A stretch of 57,994 nt of DNA from the NCBI GenBank assembly GCA_965661355.1, contig CBFIDI010000003.1, positions 1 through 57,994 of the forward strand. Reading direction: 5' to 3'. A program made the translations under genes and the position numbers. The notes beneath the pieces were generated by a model, which was not told where the DNA came from, did not search any database, and saw nothing but the letters and a program-made list of their open reading frames with translations. Numbering within the stretch: the stretch's first letter is position 1; the number at the start of each line of letters is the position of its first letter. Positions 26,922 to 37,078 of this stretch are shown here, in pieces. Origin of the DNA: CAMCFD01 sp965661355. Lineage in GTDB: Bacteria; Pseudomonadota; Alphaproteobacteria; Rickettsiales; UBA1997.

Positions 26922-27572
26922 ATGATCGGAAAATTACGCGGCAATATTGACTTTTTAAGTGATGACAAGGCAATTATTGATGTTAACGGCGTTGGATATG
27001 TGGTTTTTATTTCAAATAAAACTGCTGGTTTTTTGTCCGAGGTCAAGAATAGTCCAAAAAATCAGAAAAATCAAGAAGTCAGTCTTATTATAGAAACTGT
27101 TGTTAAAGAAGATTCTATTGATCTTTTTGGATTTGCAACCGAAATTGAAAGAATTTGGTTCCTAGAAGTTACAAAAGTTCAAGGGGTTGGTGCTAAAATG
27201 GGGTTAAAAATTCTTGCTTTTTTTACTATTCAAGAACTTGCTAGCGCTTTAATTGCGGGTGATATTAAATCATTTTCAAAAATTTCAGGAATTGGGCCAA
27301 AGCTTGCACAAAGAATTACTACTGAACTAAAAGATAGTCCAAAAAAACTTGGCGTTGATGTTTCTTTCAATATTGATCACGAGGGCGAATATAGTGGTAA
27401 TTTGTCAAAAAGTGCAATTGCCGAAGACGCAACTTCAGCGCTTGAGAATTTAGGATATAAAAAATCAGAATGCTTGAAAGTGATTCTAGCCATTATAAAG
27501 AAAAATGAAAATATTACACTAGAAAATTTAATTACTAATTCTTTAAGAGACTTAAGTAAAAATAAATTTTAA
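26922..27572 (+). CDS. ruvA: Holliday junction branch migration protein RuvA
   Basis: A 216-residue protein that binds four-way junctions as a tetramer and guides the RuvB motor. The N-terminal OB domain opens MIGKLRGNIDF. Tandem helix-hairpin-helix motifs follow: VQGVGAKMGLKILAF and ISGIGPKLAQRITTELKD. The C-terminal RuvB-binding domain contains DATSALENLGYKKSE. Length is slightly above usual. ruvB and ruvC are not next to it; the following gene, nth, is convergent with 27 bp between. Confidence 0.96.
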   Translation: MIGKLRGNIDFLSDDKAIIDVNGVGYVVFISNKTAGFLSEVKNSPKNQKNQEVSLIIETVVKEDSIDLFGFATEIERIWFLEVTKVQGVGAKMGLKILAFFTIQELASALIAGDIKSFSKISGIGPKLAQRITTELKDSPKKLGVDVSFNIDHEGEYSGNLSKSAIAEDATSALENLGYKKSECLKVILAIIKKNENITLENLITNSLRDLSKNKF

Positions 27573-27599
27573 TTTATTAAAGTTCGAATTTTCTAACTT

Positions 27600-28232
27600 T
27601 TACAAATTCTTCAGTTTATATTCACATAAATCAACAATGTCACAGCGCAGACATTCTGGCTTTCTTGCTTTACAAATATATCTTCCATGTAAAATTAACC
27701 AATGGTGGGCGTATTTTTGCCATTTTTTAGCGACATTTTTCATTAGCGAATATTCAGTCTTAAAAACATTTTCTCCTTTGGCAATTCCGGTGCGGTTGGC
27801 TACTCTGAAAACATGGGTATCGACGGCAATTATGTTATGTCCGTGGAAGCAATTTAAAAAAACATTTGCCGTTTTTTGGCCAACGCCAGGCAGAATTATT
27901 AATTCGTCAAAATTGTCCGGCACTTTGCCATTATGTTTTTCATTAAGAATTTTGCAAAGTTTAATAATATTTTTTGCCTTTGAGTTAAAAAGACCAATAG
28001 TATTTATAAATTTTTTTAGATTATTTTCGCCAAGTTTTGCCATGTCAAAAGAATTGTCATATTTTTCGAACAGACTTTTTGTTGCTTTATTAACTTGAAT
28101 ATCGGTACTTTGGGCCGATAAAACTACTGCTACCAAAAGCGTAAATTCGTTTTTATATTCAAGTTCAGTTTTTGGCTCGGGTTCGTTTTTGTGAAATATT
28201 TGAAAAATCTTATCGCGCTTTTCTTTATTCAT
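27600..28232 (-). CDS. nth: Endonuclease III
   Basis: A 210-residue base-excision repair glycosylase/AP lyase for oxidised pyrimidines. With the start at 28232 (MNKEKRDKIF) the catalytic Lys120 (ILPGVGQKTAN) and Asp138 (AVDTHVFRVANR) fall on the same numbers as in E. coli Nth, which supports the choice over an in-frame codon 12 residues upstream. The Cys-x6-Cys-x2-Cys-x5-Cys [4Fe-4S] motif is intact near the C terminus (CKARKPECLRCDIVDLC). Confidence 0.96.
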   Translation of the reverse strand: MNKEKRDKIFQIFHKNEPEPKTELEYKNEFTLLVAVVLSAQSTDIQVNKATKSLFEKYDNSFDMAKLGENNLKKFINTIGLFNSKAKNIIKLCKILNEKHNGKVPDNFDELIILPGVGQKTANVFLNCFHGHNIIAVDTHVFRVANRTGIAKGENVFKTEYSLMKNVAKKWQKYAHHWLILHGRYICKARKPECLRCDIVDLCEYKLKNL

Positions 28233-28438
28233 CTTCTTGCATTTTTGGTTATTTGACCTTAGAATCATATTCTATTGGCTTTGCAAGAAATTTTCAATAA
28301 TATTATCATTGAAAATTTGCAAAGTGCCATTATTTGCTATCTTGCTTTATTTAATTATACCAAGAAATAAATCTTAAGCATTTGATTAAATAAATGAAAA
28401 TCATAGCATTTTAGCATAATTCATAAATAAACTAGATA

Positions 28439-29848
28439 GTGTCAGAGTTTTTAAAAGATGAAATTAAAGGAAGAGTCCATTTTATAGGAATTGGCGGAAT
28501 TGGCATGAGTGCTTTGGCTTTTCTTTTACAAAAAAATAATTTTCAGGTTCAGGGTTCAGATGTTAAAGAAAGTTATATAACAGAAAAGCTAAAAAGCGCA
28601 CAAATTCCTTACTTTATAGGTCATGATGCCAAAAATGTTGATAATGAAATATCTTTAGTTGTTAAAACCTCGATAATTGACGATAATAATCCAGAATTAA
28701 TCAAGGCCCGGCAAAAAAATATTAAAATTATTACTCGTGCTGAACTTTTGGCCAAAATAATGAAAGGAAAAAAGCCAGTGACTCTTTCTGGAACCCACGG
28801 CAAAACTTCGACAACAGCTATGGTGGCAACGGTTTTTGATGAATGTGGGCTTGACCCAACTGTTATTAATGGTGGCTTTATAAATAAATATCAAAGCAAT
28901 TTTAAAATCGGTAAAAGCGATTATATTGTTGCTGAAAGTGACGAATCGGACGGAAGTTTTATTAATTTGCCTAGTTTTATTGGTGCCATTACTAATATTG
29001 AGCCAGAACATCTAGACTTTTATAATGGCGATTTTGAAAAAGTAAAAAAACATTACCAAGAATATATAGAGAAAATTCCTGATAAAGGCGCCTGTTTTGT
29101 TTGTATTGACAACAAAGATTCACGAGAATTATATGAAAAATTAAAGGGAAAAAAGAACTTATTTTCTTACTCGGTAAAGCAAAAGGCCGATATATTTGCA
29201 AAAAATATAAAATTCGATTGTGATGGCTCAAAATTTGATGTACAAATTCAAGATGAAACAATAAAAGATGTTTATCTTTCGACTTTTGGAATTCATAATG
29301 TAGCAAATTCTTTAGTTGCAATTTCGGCGGCAAATTTTTTGGGGGTTGATAGCAAAAAAATTCAGAATTCTTTAAAAAATTATCAGGGCGTTAAAAGAAG
29401 ATTCACCAAAGTTGGCCAGGTTAATAAAATAACGATAATTGATGATTATGCTCATCATCCAACCGAAATAAGGGCTACTTTAAATTCCGCTAATCAATGC
29501 GTGCAAAATAATAAAATAATATTAGTATTTCAGCCCCATAAAAATAGCAGAGTCAATGATTTGTTTGAAGAATTTTGTCAATCAGTTCAAGAAGCCGATA
29601 TAGTTATTGTAGCAGATATTTATTCAGTCAAAAATCAGCTATTTGAAGGAGTTAGCCAAGATTCTTTAATAGCTAGAATGAAATCTTTAGGTCATAAAAA
29701 TGTTATAAAGTTAGAAAAAGAGATAGATTTAGCGCAAATTATTCATAAAAATGCAAATCCTGGAGATTTAGTTTTATGCGCCGGAGCCGGAAGCATAACA
29801 ACCATGGCGAATAATCTTGTTGACCAGTTACAAGAATTGCAAAACTAA
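28439..29848 (+). CDS. murC: UDP-N-acetylmuramate-L-alanine ligase
   Basis: A 469-residue cytoplasmic Mur ligase that adds the first amino acid to the peptidoglycan stem. The N-terminal nucleotide-sugar fold has HFIGIGGIGMSALAF (14-28). The ATP loop is SGTHGKTSTTAMVA (117-130), and YAHHPTEI belongs to the C-terminal domain. It starts with GTG. No other division/cell-wall genes surround it, although in most bacteria murC sits in the dcw cluster. Its presence argues that the organism makes peptidoglycan. Confidence 0.96.
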   Translation: MSEFLKDEIKGRVHFIGIGGIGMSALAFLLQKNNFQVQGSDVKESYITEKLKSAQIPYFIGHDAKNVDNEISLVVKTSIIDDNNPELIKARQKNIKIITRAELLAKIMKGKKPVTLSGTHGKTSTTAMVATVFDECGLDPTVINGGFINKYQSNFKIGKSDYIVAESDESDGSFINLPSFIGAITNIEPEHLDFYNGDFEKVKKHYQEYIEKIPDKGACFVCIDNKDSRELYEKLKGKKNLFSYSVKQKADIFAKNIKFDCDGSKFDVQIQDETIKDVYLSTFGIHNVANSLVAISAANFLGVDSKKIQNSLKNYQGVKRRFTKVGQVNKITIIDDYAHHPTEIRATLNSANQCVQNNKIILVFQPHKNSRVNDLFEEFCQSVQEADIVIVADIYSVKNQLFEGVSQDSLIARMKSLGHKNVIKLEKEIDLAQIIHKNANPGDLVLCAGAGSITTMANNLVDQLQELQN

Positions 29849-30317
29849 CTCAATTCGTATAATTTTAGCCTCTAAATAATCAATTATAAGTTTAAAATGG
29901 TGTAATTTACTATATTACCTTCTAAATCAAAATATTATAAATAAATATAGTGAACTAGCCATCAAACTTTAATCGAGATTAAAAATAATGGTAAAAATAA
30001 AGAAATTTTATATTTTTACGAAAGTAGATCGTGGTAATTATTTCAAAATAATAATTTTTGGCTAAAAAATATTTAATTTAAAGCTTTTAAATTAAATATT
30101 GATCACAAATCAAGATAATAATCGAAAATTCTATTGAATTAAATGCAAAAAAATGATATAATAGTTTAATATTTAAATATTATAGCTTTGTGTTAATTTA
30201 TATTATTTTTTATCATTATTTTGTCAGAAAAATTAACATTAACAAGGCAAAGTTTAGAATTATATCAATAAAATATGCAAAAAAGTGTTAATTTATAAAC
30301 AAAATAAAATAATTTCA
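29849..30317. other. Spacer, remnants of repeats only
   Basis: The piece ATAAGTTTAAAATGGTGTAA (29885-29904) resembles the family B end. An AATTTAAAGCTTTTAAATT palindrome occurs at 30075-30093. No gene is seen; the acetyltransferase start follows. Confidence 0.35.
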
Positions 30318-30752
30318 ATGTCCGAAGATTGTAAATTTATTCATCTTGAAAAGCCCGAAGAGATGATGCTTGCTTATGATCTAATTAGTCAATTTTATGA
30401 TCAATTTAGCCGCGAAGAATTTTTTGTAAAAATTAAAAAAATGCACCAGCAAAATGATTATAAAATAGTAGCAATTTACCAGGGGGAAAATATGGTGGCG
30501 GTTGCTGGTTACTGGGTTTTGTCGATGTTATATTGCTCTGATTATATTCAAATTTCAAATTTTGTGGTTGATCAAAATCTGAGAGGTCGAGGATTGGGCA
30601 CGAAAATGTTGAGATATTTCGAAAAAGTTGCCACAAAGTTATCTTGCAGTAAAATTATTCTTGATTCATATACCGAAAATAAAAAATCGCATAATCTTTA
30701 TTTTAAAGAAGGTTTCTATATTCGCGGATTTCACTTTATGAAAGATTTGTAA
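30318..30752 (+). CDS. GNAT-family N-acetyltransferase
   Basis: A 144-residue acetyl-CoA-dependent transferase. Motif A is FVVDQNLRGRGLGTKMLRYF (about 82-101), with the R-x-x-G-x-G/A acetyl-CoA loop. The C-terminal YTENKKSHNLYFKEGFYIRG is motif B. The start at 30318 was taken because the upstream in-frame codon adds a poorly conserved lead. The acceptor is unknown. It stands alone between long spacers. Confidence 0.85.
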   Translation: MSEDCKFIHLEKPEEMMLAYDLISQFYDQFSREEFFVKIKKMHQQNDYKIVAIYQGENMVAVAGYWVLSMLYCSDYIQISNFVVDQNLRGRGLGTKMLRYFEKVATKLSCSKIILDSYTENKKSHNLYFKEGFYIRGFHFMKDL

Positions 30753-31375
30753 AGTTTTTTAATCTAGTTCTTTGGCGCTAAATTATTCAAGGTGAGTTAA
30801 TAAAAATATTTTAACTAAATACTAAAATTACAAATTTTAGTCTCTGGCTTTGCTGTTTAAATTTTAAGTAAAATTTTATTTTTATGATTAAGCCTTGATA
30901 ATTACTTAAAACTTGCCCTTTAAGACAATATTTTGTCTTAAGTTTTTTCTTGACATATAGTAAGATTTCTCTTTAAGTACCGATTTATCCATTATAAAAA
31001 ACTCAACTATTGATTGATTATTACTCGCTTATTGTTAATAAATTTACTAATTAAATTAGAATTTAAAGGCGGGGTTTGCTGTTGCGGCATTTTTAATCTT
31101 TGAAGGGTAACATCAACATTTCATGCTTTTTAACAAAAAACGATAATAAAAATATGGTTATATATTTTGACTTTATTAAGCTTTAAAGATCGATCCTGAC
31201 ATTATAAAATTTAATATAATTGTTAAAAAATTTAACTAAATATTTAAAGATAGAAGTTGTAATTGTTGGTAAAATAATGCAAGGTTTTTTATGAATTTTA
31301 AGTTAAAACCAACTTGCTTTTGCGCAAAAAATAATATAGAATTTATTTGAAAGACAAATATAAAAATGGAAATAA
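30753..31375. other. Spacer with palindromic repeat
   Basis: Around 30981-31080 lies a relative of family A: GATTTATCCATTATAAAAAA at its left, AATTTAAAGGCGGGGTTT at its right. The piece TATAAAAAACTCA is shared (inverted) with the element behind dnaK near 25682. A further fragment, ATTTAAAGATAGAAGTTG, is at 31241-31258. No gene is visible. Confidence 0.45.
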
Positions 31376-32257
31376 ATGAAAGTTAAAATTGCAACTTTTA
31401 ATGTAAATTCAATAAAAGCAAGGCTAGAAAATGTTTTAAATTGGTTAAAAGAGTCAAATATTGATATTGCACTTTTGCAAGAATTAAAATGCGAAGAAGA
31501 TAAATTTCCCTATGAAGCAATTGAAGATTTAGGCTATAATGTTGCAATTTGTTCTCAAAAAACTTACAATGGCGTAGCTATTTTATCGAAATTCAAGATT
31601 GAAGATGTTGTAAAATCTATCCCTAATTTTGACAAAGATCTTGGCGTGAAGGTAAAGAAAAATAATGACCAAGATTTATTTGCCGATTCTTCAAAAAAAC
31701 AAATTCAGGCGCGTTACATAGAGGCTGTTATACCAATTTCTAATAGCGCAATCAGAGTTGCGTCAATTTATGTTCCAAATGGCGGTGGCAAATTAGAAGA
31801 TGGGCAAAAGTTAGAAAATAGTGAAAAATTTATATATAAAATGAATTTCTACGATGCTTTAAAAAATCATCTTAAAGAAGTTTTAACTTATGACGAAATT
31901 GCAATATTTGGCGGTGATTATAATGTTGGTTGTTATAATGTCGATGTTTACGATCCAAAAAACTTAGAAGGAACAGTTTGTTTTCATGAAGATGAGCGTA
32001 GAAAATTTAAAAGCTTACTAAATTTGGGCTTAACTGATTCTTTTCGCGCTAAAAATCCTGAAACCCAAGCTTTTAGTTGGTGGGATTATCGTGGTAATGG
32101 TTGGGAATATGACAAGGGTTTAAGAATTGATTATTTACTGACCTCTGCTTTGGCGACTGATAAAATAACTAATTGTTATATTCAAGATAAAGATGTGCGC
32201 GATAAAAGCAAGGCTTCGGATCATTGCCCAGTAGTTTTAGAGATTGATGTTGATTAG
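31376..32257 (+). CDS. xth: Exodeoxyribonuclease III
   Basis: A 293-residue AP endonuclease/3' phosphatase for base-excision repair. It opens MKVKIATFNVNSIKARLENV as the family does. Metal ligand Glu lies in LLQELKCEEDKFP. GGDYNVGCYNVDVYDP supplies the catalytic Asp/Asn, and SDHCPVVLEID the C-terminal Asp-His. FSWWDYRGNGWEYDKGLRID is typical of the Xth branch. rmuC follows 41 bp downstream and is probably cotranscribed; both act on DNA. Confidence 0.95.
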   Translation: MKVKIATFNVNSIKARLENVLNWLKESNIDIALLQELKCEEDKFPYEAIEDLGYNVAICSQKTYNGVAILSKFKIEDVVKSIPNFDKDLGVKVKKNNDQDLFADSSKKQIQARYIEAVIPISNSAIRVASIYVPNGGGKLEDGQKLENSEKFIYKMNFYDALKNHLKEVLTYDEIAIFGGDYNVGCYNVDVYDPKNLEGTVCFHEDERRKFKSLLNLGLTDSFRAKNPETQAFSWWDYRGNGWEYDKGLRIDYLLTSALATDKITNCYIQDKDVRDKSKASDHCPVVLEIDVD

Positions 32258-32298
32258 CAACATTTTTTAGGGTTAAAATCAAAATTAAATAAAATAAT

Positions 32299-33804
32299 AT
32301 GCTAATTCTAATAACAATAATTTCGATCTTAATATTAATTTTAGCATTTTTGATATTTATCAAATTATTTTCTTTGAATTCAGATAAAAAAATCTTAGAA
32401 TTAAGCGCGAATTTAAGAGAAGAAATAAATGAAAAGCTAGAAAAAATAGAAGAATTAATTGATAAAAATTTTTCAAAAAACCGCGAAGAAAATCAAATTA
32501 GTGCCAGAAACAGCCGCGAAGAAGTTAATAATTCATTTAAGAATTTTAATGATTCTATTTTGAGTAATTTTTCTAATTTAGCTAAAATACAAAGTTCAAA
32601 ACTTGATGAGTTTTCAAGGAATTTACAATTTTTTGAAGAAAAATTTCTTAAAAATAATAATGAAAACAGGGTGGAGTTAACGAATAATCTCAAAGAATTT
32701 GACCAAAGTCAAAAAATGATATTCGAAGAGTTTTTCAGTAAAGGTGATAAAATGCGTGCGCAAAATGAAGAAAAGCTAGATTTAATAAGAAGTACAGTAG
32801 AAAATAAACTGGCAAATCTTCAGGAAGACAATAATAAAAAGCTCGAAGAGATGCGACTTACGGTTGATGAAAAGTTACAATCAACTGTTGAAAAGCGTTT
32901 TAATCAATCTTTTCATCTTATTTCAACAAGGCTAGAGCAGGTACAGAAAGGTTTGGGTGAAATGCAAAATTTAGCCAATGGTGTTGGCGACTTAAAAAAG
33001 GTTTTGTCAAATGTTAAAACGCGTGGCAATATTGGCGAAATTCAGCTTGAAGCAATTATAGAGCAATATTTTGCCTCGTCGCAATATGAAAAGAACGCCG
33101 CTATCAAAGAAAATAGCACCCAGCGCGTTGAGTTTGCAATTAAAATACCAAGCAAAGAAAGTGAAGATGATGTTTTGTTGCTGCCAATTGATTCAAAATT
33201 TCCTATGGAAGATTACGAGCGCCTTGCTAATTCTTACGAAAACGCCGATCCGACAAATCAACAACATACAAAAGCGGCGATAGATTCTGCGCGTCGTTAT
33301 TTTGAATCGGCGGTTAAAAAAGCAGCTAAAGATATACATGATAAATATTTAAATCCACCAAAAACTACTGATTTTGCCATTATGTTTGTTCCGACAGAGG
33401 GTTTGTATGCTGAAATTTTAAGAAGCCAAAATTTATTTGAAGATATACAAAAAAACTATCGCGTCGTTGTTCTAGGGCCAACTACTATTATTGCATTTTT
33501 AAGCGCTTTGCAAATGGGTTTTAGAACATTGGCCGTTGAAAAAAGATCAAGTGAAGTTTGGAAAGTTTTGGGCTCGGTAAAAGGAGAATTTTCAAAATTT
33601 GGCGATTTATTGGAAAAAACCAAGAAAAAACTTCAAGAAACCGAAAATGTTATCGATAAAGCTTCAATTAGAAGTAGGGCAATTGAAAGGCAGTTAAAAG
33701 ATGTGCAGACAATAGAAGATCCGAAAAAAGACGAGCAAATTGAAGGTAATTCTGATTTGTTAAGCAATATTTTAGATGTAAAGAATGATAATAATGAAAA
33801 TTAA
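32299..33804 (+). CDS. rmuC: DNA recombination protein RmuC
   Basis: A 501-residue protein. One N-terminal membrane anchor (2-25) is followed by a long coiled coil (about 30-230) rich in Glu/Lys/Asn. The RmuC nuclease-like domain (about 235-440) has LKKVLSNVKTRGNIGEIQLE, DSKFPMEDYERL and VVVLGPTTIIAFLSALQMGF. RmuC limits DNA inversions and is thought to cleave DNA, though its mechanism is unsettled. It lies in a likely two-gene unit with xth. Confidence 0.93.
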   Translation: MLILITIISILILILAFLIFIKLFSLNSDKKILELSANLREEINEKLEKIEELIDKNFSKNREENQISARNSREEVNNSFKNFNDSILSNFSNLAKIQSSKLDEFSRNLQFFEEKFLKNNNENRVELTNNLKEFDQSQKMIFEEFFSKGDKMRAQNEEKLDLIRSTVENKLANLQEDNNKKLEEMRLTVDEKLQSTVEKRFNQSFHLISTRLEQVQKGLGEMQNLANGVGDLKKVLSNVKTRGNIGEIQLEAIIEQYFASSQYEKNAAIKENSTQRVEFAIKIPSKESEDDVLLLPIDSKFPMEDYERLANSYENADPTNQQHTKAAIDSARRYFESAVKKAAKDIHDKYLNPPKTTDFAIMFVPTEGLYAEILRSQNLFEDIQKNYRVVVLGPTTIIAFLSALQMGFRTLAVEKRSSEVWKVLGSVKGEFSKFGDLLEKTKKKLQETENVIDKASIRSRAIERQLKDVQTIEDPKKDEQIEGNSDLLSNILDVKNDNNEN

Positions 33805-33827
33805 ATATCTAATATCATTAATAATTA

Positions 33828-33925
33828 AACAATAAAGCCATCGTCAAAACTTTCGTGACATATCAGATTATATTGCTCATTTTTTTTAGCCTTTTACAAT
33901 TAGTTATAAAGTTAAAATGGTGTAG
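33828..33925. repeat. Intergenic repeat, family B
   Basis: Begins AATAAAGCCATCGTCAAAAC, passes GTGACATATCAG, and ends AAAGTTAAAATGGTGTAG. The same pieces in the same or inverted order occur at 23311-23380 and 25801-25879, always between genes. Confidence 0.6.
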
Positions 33926-34060
33926 AATTAACGGTGATAAAGATAAAAATAATAACTAAATATAATATAACTTTAAGCTAAAGCTAATTAAGGCCTTGAA
34001 AAATTAGAATTTTGTAATTATATCATAATTTAATATGCAATTATATTTAAATAAATATTT

Positions 34061-36496
34061 ATGTCTAAGAAGTCAGAAAAAATAAAAAACATTAAGCAAA
34101 AAATAGAAGAAAAGTCAGATTCAGACAAGTCTCATAAGTTTTTTGCATTACCAGTTCGCGATATTGTTGTATTTCCGCAGATGACAACAACAATTTTAAT
34201 TGGCAGAGCAAAATCAGTTGCAGCAATAAAAGAGGCCAAAAGGTTAAATCTTCCAGTTTTAGTAGTTACGCAAACTAACCCCGATCATGATGATTTTAGC
34301 AATAAAACTATCTATAAAGTTGGTGTTTTATGTGAAGTAATAGAGGTTGCAAGTCTTCCTGATTCAACGGTTAAAGCAATTGTAACCGGAGTTGCGAGGG
34401 CGAAAATAGTTAAAGCCGAAGAATCTGGTAAATTTTTTACCTGTGAAGCGCAAGTAAAAAAAGATGACGAGTTTGAATTTGGCCAAAATAAAGAGATCTT
34501 AAGTTTGATGAAAAGTAATATTGGAAATTTTTCGCAATTTTCGCAATATGACAAAAAAATATCTCAAGATGCAATTGCGGCAATAAAAAAAATAAAATCA
34601 CCTTATGGTTTAAGTAATTTGTTGATGTCTTTACTTAATTCTTCAATTGAAAAAAAGCAAGAAGTATTGCAAGAAGATGATGTTGTAAAAAAATTATACA
34701 AAACTTTAGAGTTAATTAAAATTGAGCTTGAAATTGCGCAAACCGAAACAAAGATAAATCAATCAATTCAAGAAAAATTAGCAAAATCACAGAAAAACTT
34801 TTATTTGCTTGAGCAAATGCGCCAAATTAAGAAAGAATTAGGGCAAGATGGTGGCGACGAAGAAGGTGAAGTTGATAGTCTGCGTAGAAAAATAAAGAAA
34901 TTAAAACTTCCAGAAGAAGCAGAAAATAAATGCGAAAACGAGCTTAAAAAGCTGGAAAAAATGAACCCTTATTCGTCAGAATCGGCAATTGTTAGAAATT
35001 ATCTAGATTTAATTATAGAATTACCTTGGCATAAAAAAACTAAATCGAATAACGATTTCGAAAAATCTAGTGACATTCTTGATAAAAGTCATTTTGGCTT
35101 GCAGAAAGTTAAAGATAGAATTCTTGAATTTATTGCTGTGCAAATGAAGTCAAAGAATATTAAGGGCCCAATTTTGTGTTTGGTTGGCGCACCCGGTGTT
35201 GGTAAAACATCTTTGGCAAGGTCTATTGCTAATTCTTTAGGTAGAAAATATTGCAAAATATCTTTAGGCGGTGTTCGCGACGAATCAGAAATTCGCGGCC
35301 ATAGAAGAACTTATATTGGCTCTATGCCCGGAAGAATGATTGACTCTATGCGTAAATCAAAAGTTGTCAATCCTTTAATATTGCTCGATGAAATAGACAA
35401 AATGTCTTATGATTTAAGAGGCGATCCGTCTTCTGCGTTGCTTGAGGTTTTAGATCCGGAGCAAAATAAAAACTTCTCGGATCATTATCTTGAAGTTGAC
35501 TATGACTTATCGCAGGTGATGTTTGTTGCAACTGCAAATAATATATCTTCTGTTCCGGCTCCTTTGCGTGACAGAATGGAAATTATTAGACTTTCTGGTT
35601 ACACTGAAAATGAAAAGTTAGACATTGCTAAAAAACATTTAGTTGACAAGCAAATTAAAGAAAATGGACTAAAAAAATCCGAAATATCAATTGACGATTC
35701 TGTAATATTAAAAATTATTAGAAATTATACTTTTGAGGCCGGAGTTAGAAATCTTGAGCGTGAAATTGGTAAAATTGCTAGAAAATCAGCTAAAAAAATA
35801 ATAACTTCGAAAGATAAAAAAATTGTAGTCAATGATAAAAATATAAAAGATTTCTTGGGTGTTGAAAAATTCAGATATGGTGTTGCTAAAGATGATGATA
35901 TTGTTGGCGTTGCAACGGGTCTGGCCTATACGGAATATGGCGGAGATTTACTTGATATTGAGACTTTGAAATTTGAAGGCGGTGTTGGTAAAATTCATAT
36001 TACTGGAAGGCTTGGAGATGTTATGAAAGAGTCTGCTAGCGCTTCTTTAAGTTATATGAAGTCAATTGCGACAGATCTTGGTGTTGATCCTAAAAAATTT
36101 TCGAAACTAGATTTTCATATTCATGTTCCCGAGGGTGCAACGCCAAAAGATGGCCCTTCAGCTGGTGTGGCCTTGTGTTGTTCTTTGGCTTCGACCATAA
36201 CCGGCAAAAAAATCAAGAAAGATATTGCCATGACTGGTGAAATTACCTTGACGGGCAGAGTTTTAGAAATTGGCGGCCTTAAAGAAAAGCTTCTGGCGGC
36301 ACTAAGAGGCGGAATAAAAACTGTGTTAATTCCTAAGCGTAACGAAAAAGACCTAGTTGAAATACCAGAAGAGGTAACTCGTGACCTAAAAATAAAGCTT
36401 GTTGACAATGTTAAAGAGGTCTTAAAAGAGGCGATAATTGGTTATGATAAGTCAAAAAATAATAAGAAGTCGAGCGTAAAGAAATCTAGAGAATAA
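34061..36496 (+). CDS. lon: Endopeptidase La (Lon protease)
   Basis: An 811-residue ATP-dependent protease that removes damaged and short-lived regulatory proteins. The N-terminal substrate-binding LON domain (about 25-215) opens FFALPVRDIVVFPQMT. The AAA+ module has Walker A GAPGVGKT (376-383) and Walker B ILLDEIDK with Asp443. The proteolytic domain carries Ser700 (KDGPSAGVAL) and Lys743 (LKEKLLAAL), the 43-residue spacing seen in other Lons. All parts are present. The Lys-rich tail is an add-on. Confidence 0.98.
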   Translation: MSKKSEKIKNIKQKIEEKSDSDKSHKFFALPVRDIVVFPQMTTTILIGRAKSVAAIKEAKRLNLPVLVVTQTNPDHDDFSNKTIYKVGVLCEVIEVASLPDSTVKAIVTGVARAKIVKAEESGKFFTCEAQVKKDDEFEFGQNKEILSLMKSNIGNFSQFSQYDKKISQDAIAAIKKIKSPYGLSNLLMSLLNSSIEKKQEVLQEDDVVKKLYKTLELIKIELEIAQTETKINQSIQEKLAKSQKNFYLLEQMRQIKKELGQDGGDEEGEVDSLRRKIKKLKLPEEAENKCENELKKLEKMNPYSSESAIVRNYLDLIIELPWHKKTKSNNDFEKSSDILDKSHFGLQKVKDRILEFIAVQMKSKNIKGPILCLVGAPGVGKTSLARSIANSLGRKYCKISLGGVRDESEIRGHRRTYIGSMPGRMIDSMRKSKVVNPLILLDEIDKMSYDLRGDPSSALLEVLDPEQNKNFSDHYLEVDYDLSQVMFVATANNISSVPAPLRDRMEIIRLSGYTENEKLDIAKKHLVDKQIKENGLKKSEISIDDSVILKIIRNYTFEAGVRNLEREIGKIARKSAKKIITSKDKKIVVNDKNIKDFLGVEKFRYGVAKDDDIVGVATGLAYTEYGGDLLDIETLKFEGGVGKIHITGRLGDVMKESASASLSYMKSIATDLGVDPKKFSKLDFHIHVPEGATPKDGPSAGVALCCSLASTITGKKIKKDIAMTGEITLTGRVLEIGGLKEKLLAALRGGIKTVLIPKRNEKDLVEIPEEVTRDLKIKLVDNVKEVLKEAIIGYDKSKNNKKSSVKKSRE

Positions 36497-37078
36497 TTTT
36501 TACCTTTTAAAAAACTCGATAATTCAATTATGGGCAAAATAATTCGCATAATATTTTACTAAAATTTACGAGAAAATTATTTTTGCTAGTTTGTACCTGA
36601 AATTATATACAAAATGTCAAGTTTTGTTTATGAAAATTGGAAAATTCATCAAATAATGCCAATTTTAGATTTGCAAAGTAAATTTTAGTCGTAACTTTTC
36701 TTGAGTCTTAAATAAAGAAAAACCCTATTTAAAACTTGACTAAGACTTTGCTTCTCTTATATATCTTGCTAAATTCATAGCCAAAAACTAAACTATTCGT
36801 TGGCTATGTCTTGCTTTTTTATCCTAAAACTATTATTTACAGATTTGCTTGGTATGTCTATTTTTGTAAATTACTTTATAGATACGAAATTGCAATACTT
36901 ATTAAAAAAAACATTGAAAAATGCTTGCGACTTAGTATAATTTATGAATCTGATATAAACGGTGATTTAGATAGAATGATCCTTGATAATATATGGATTT
37001 TACACGAAAATAACACACCTTTGAAATCTTGTGAAATATGCAAGTATTTCATTAAACAAATTGAATTTAAAATTAAAA
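36497..37078. other. Spacer with a hairpin
   Basis: ATAGCCAA (36777-36784) and TTGGCTAT (36800-36807) form an 8-bp stem with a 15-nt loop, followed by GTCTTGCTTTTTT; it could end a long lon transcript. A frame open from 36811 into yidC has no ATG until late and was not accepted as a gene. The yidC promoter should lie here. Confidence 0.4.
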
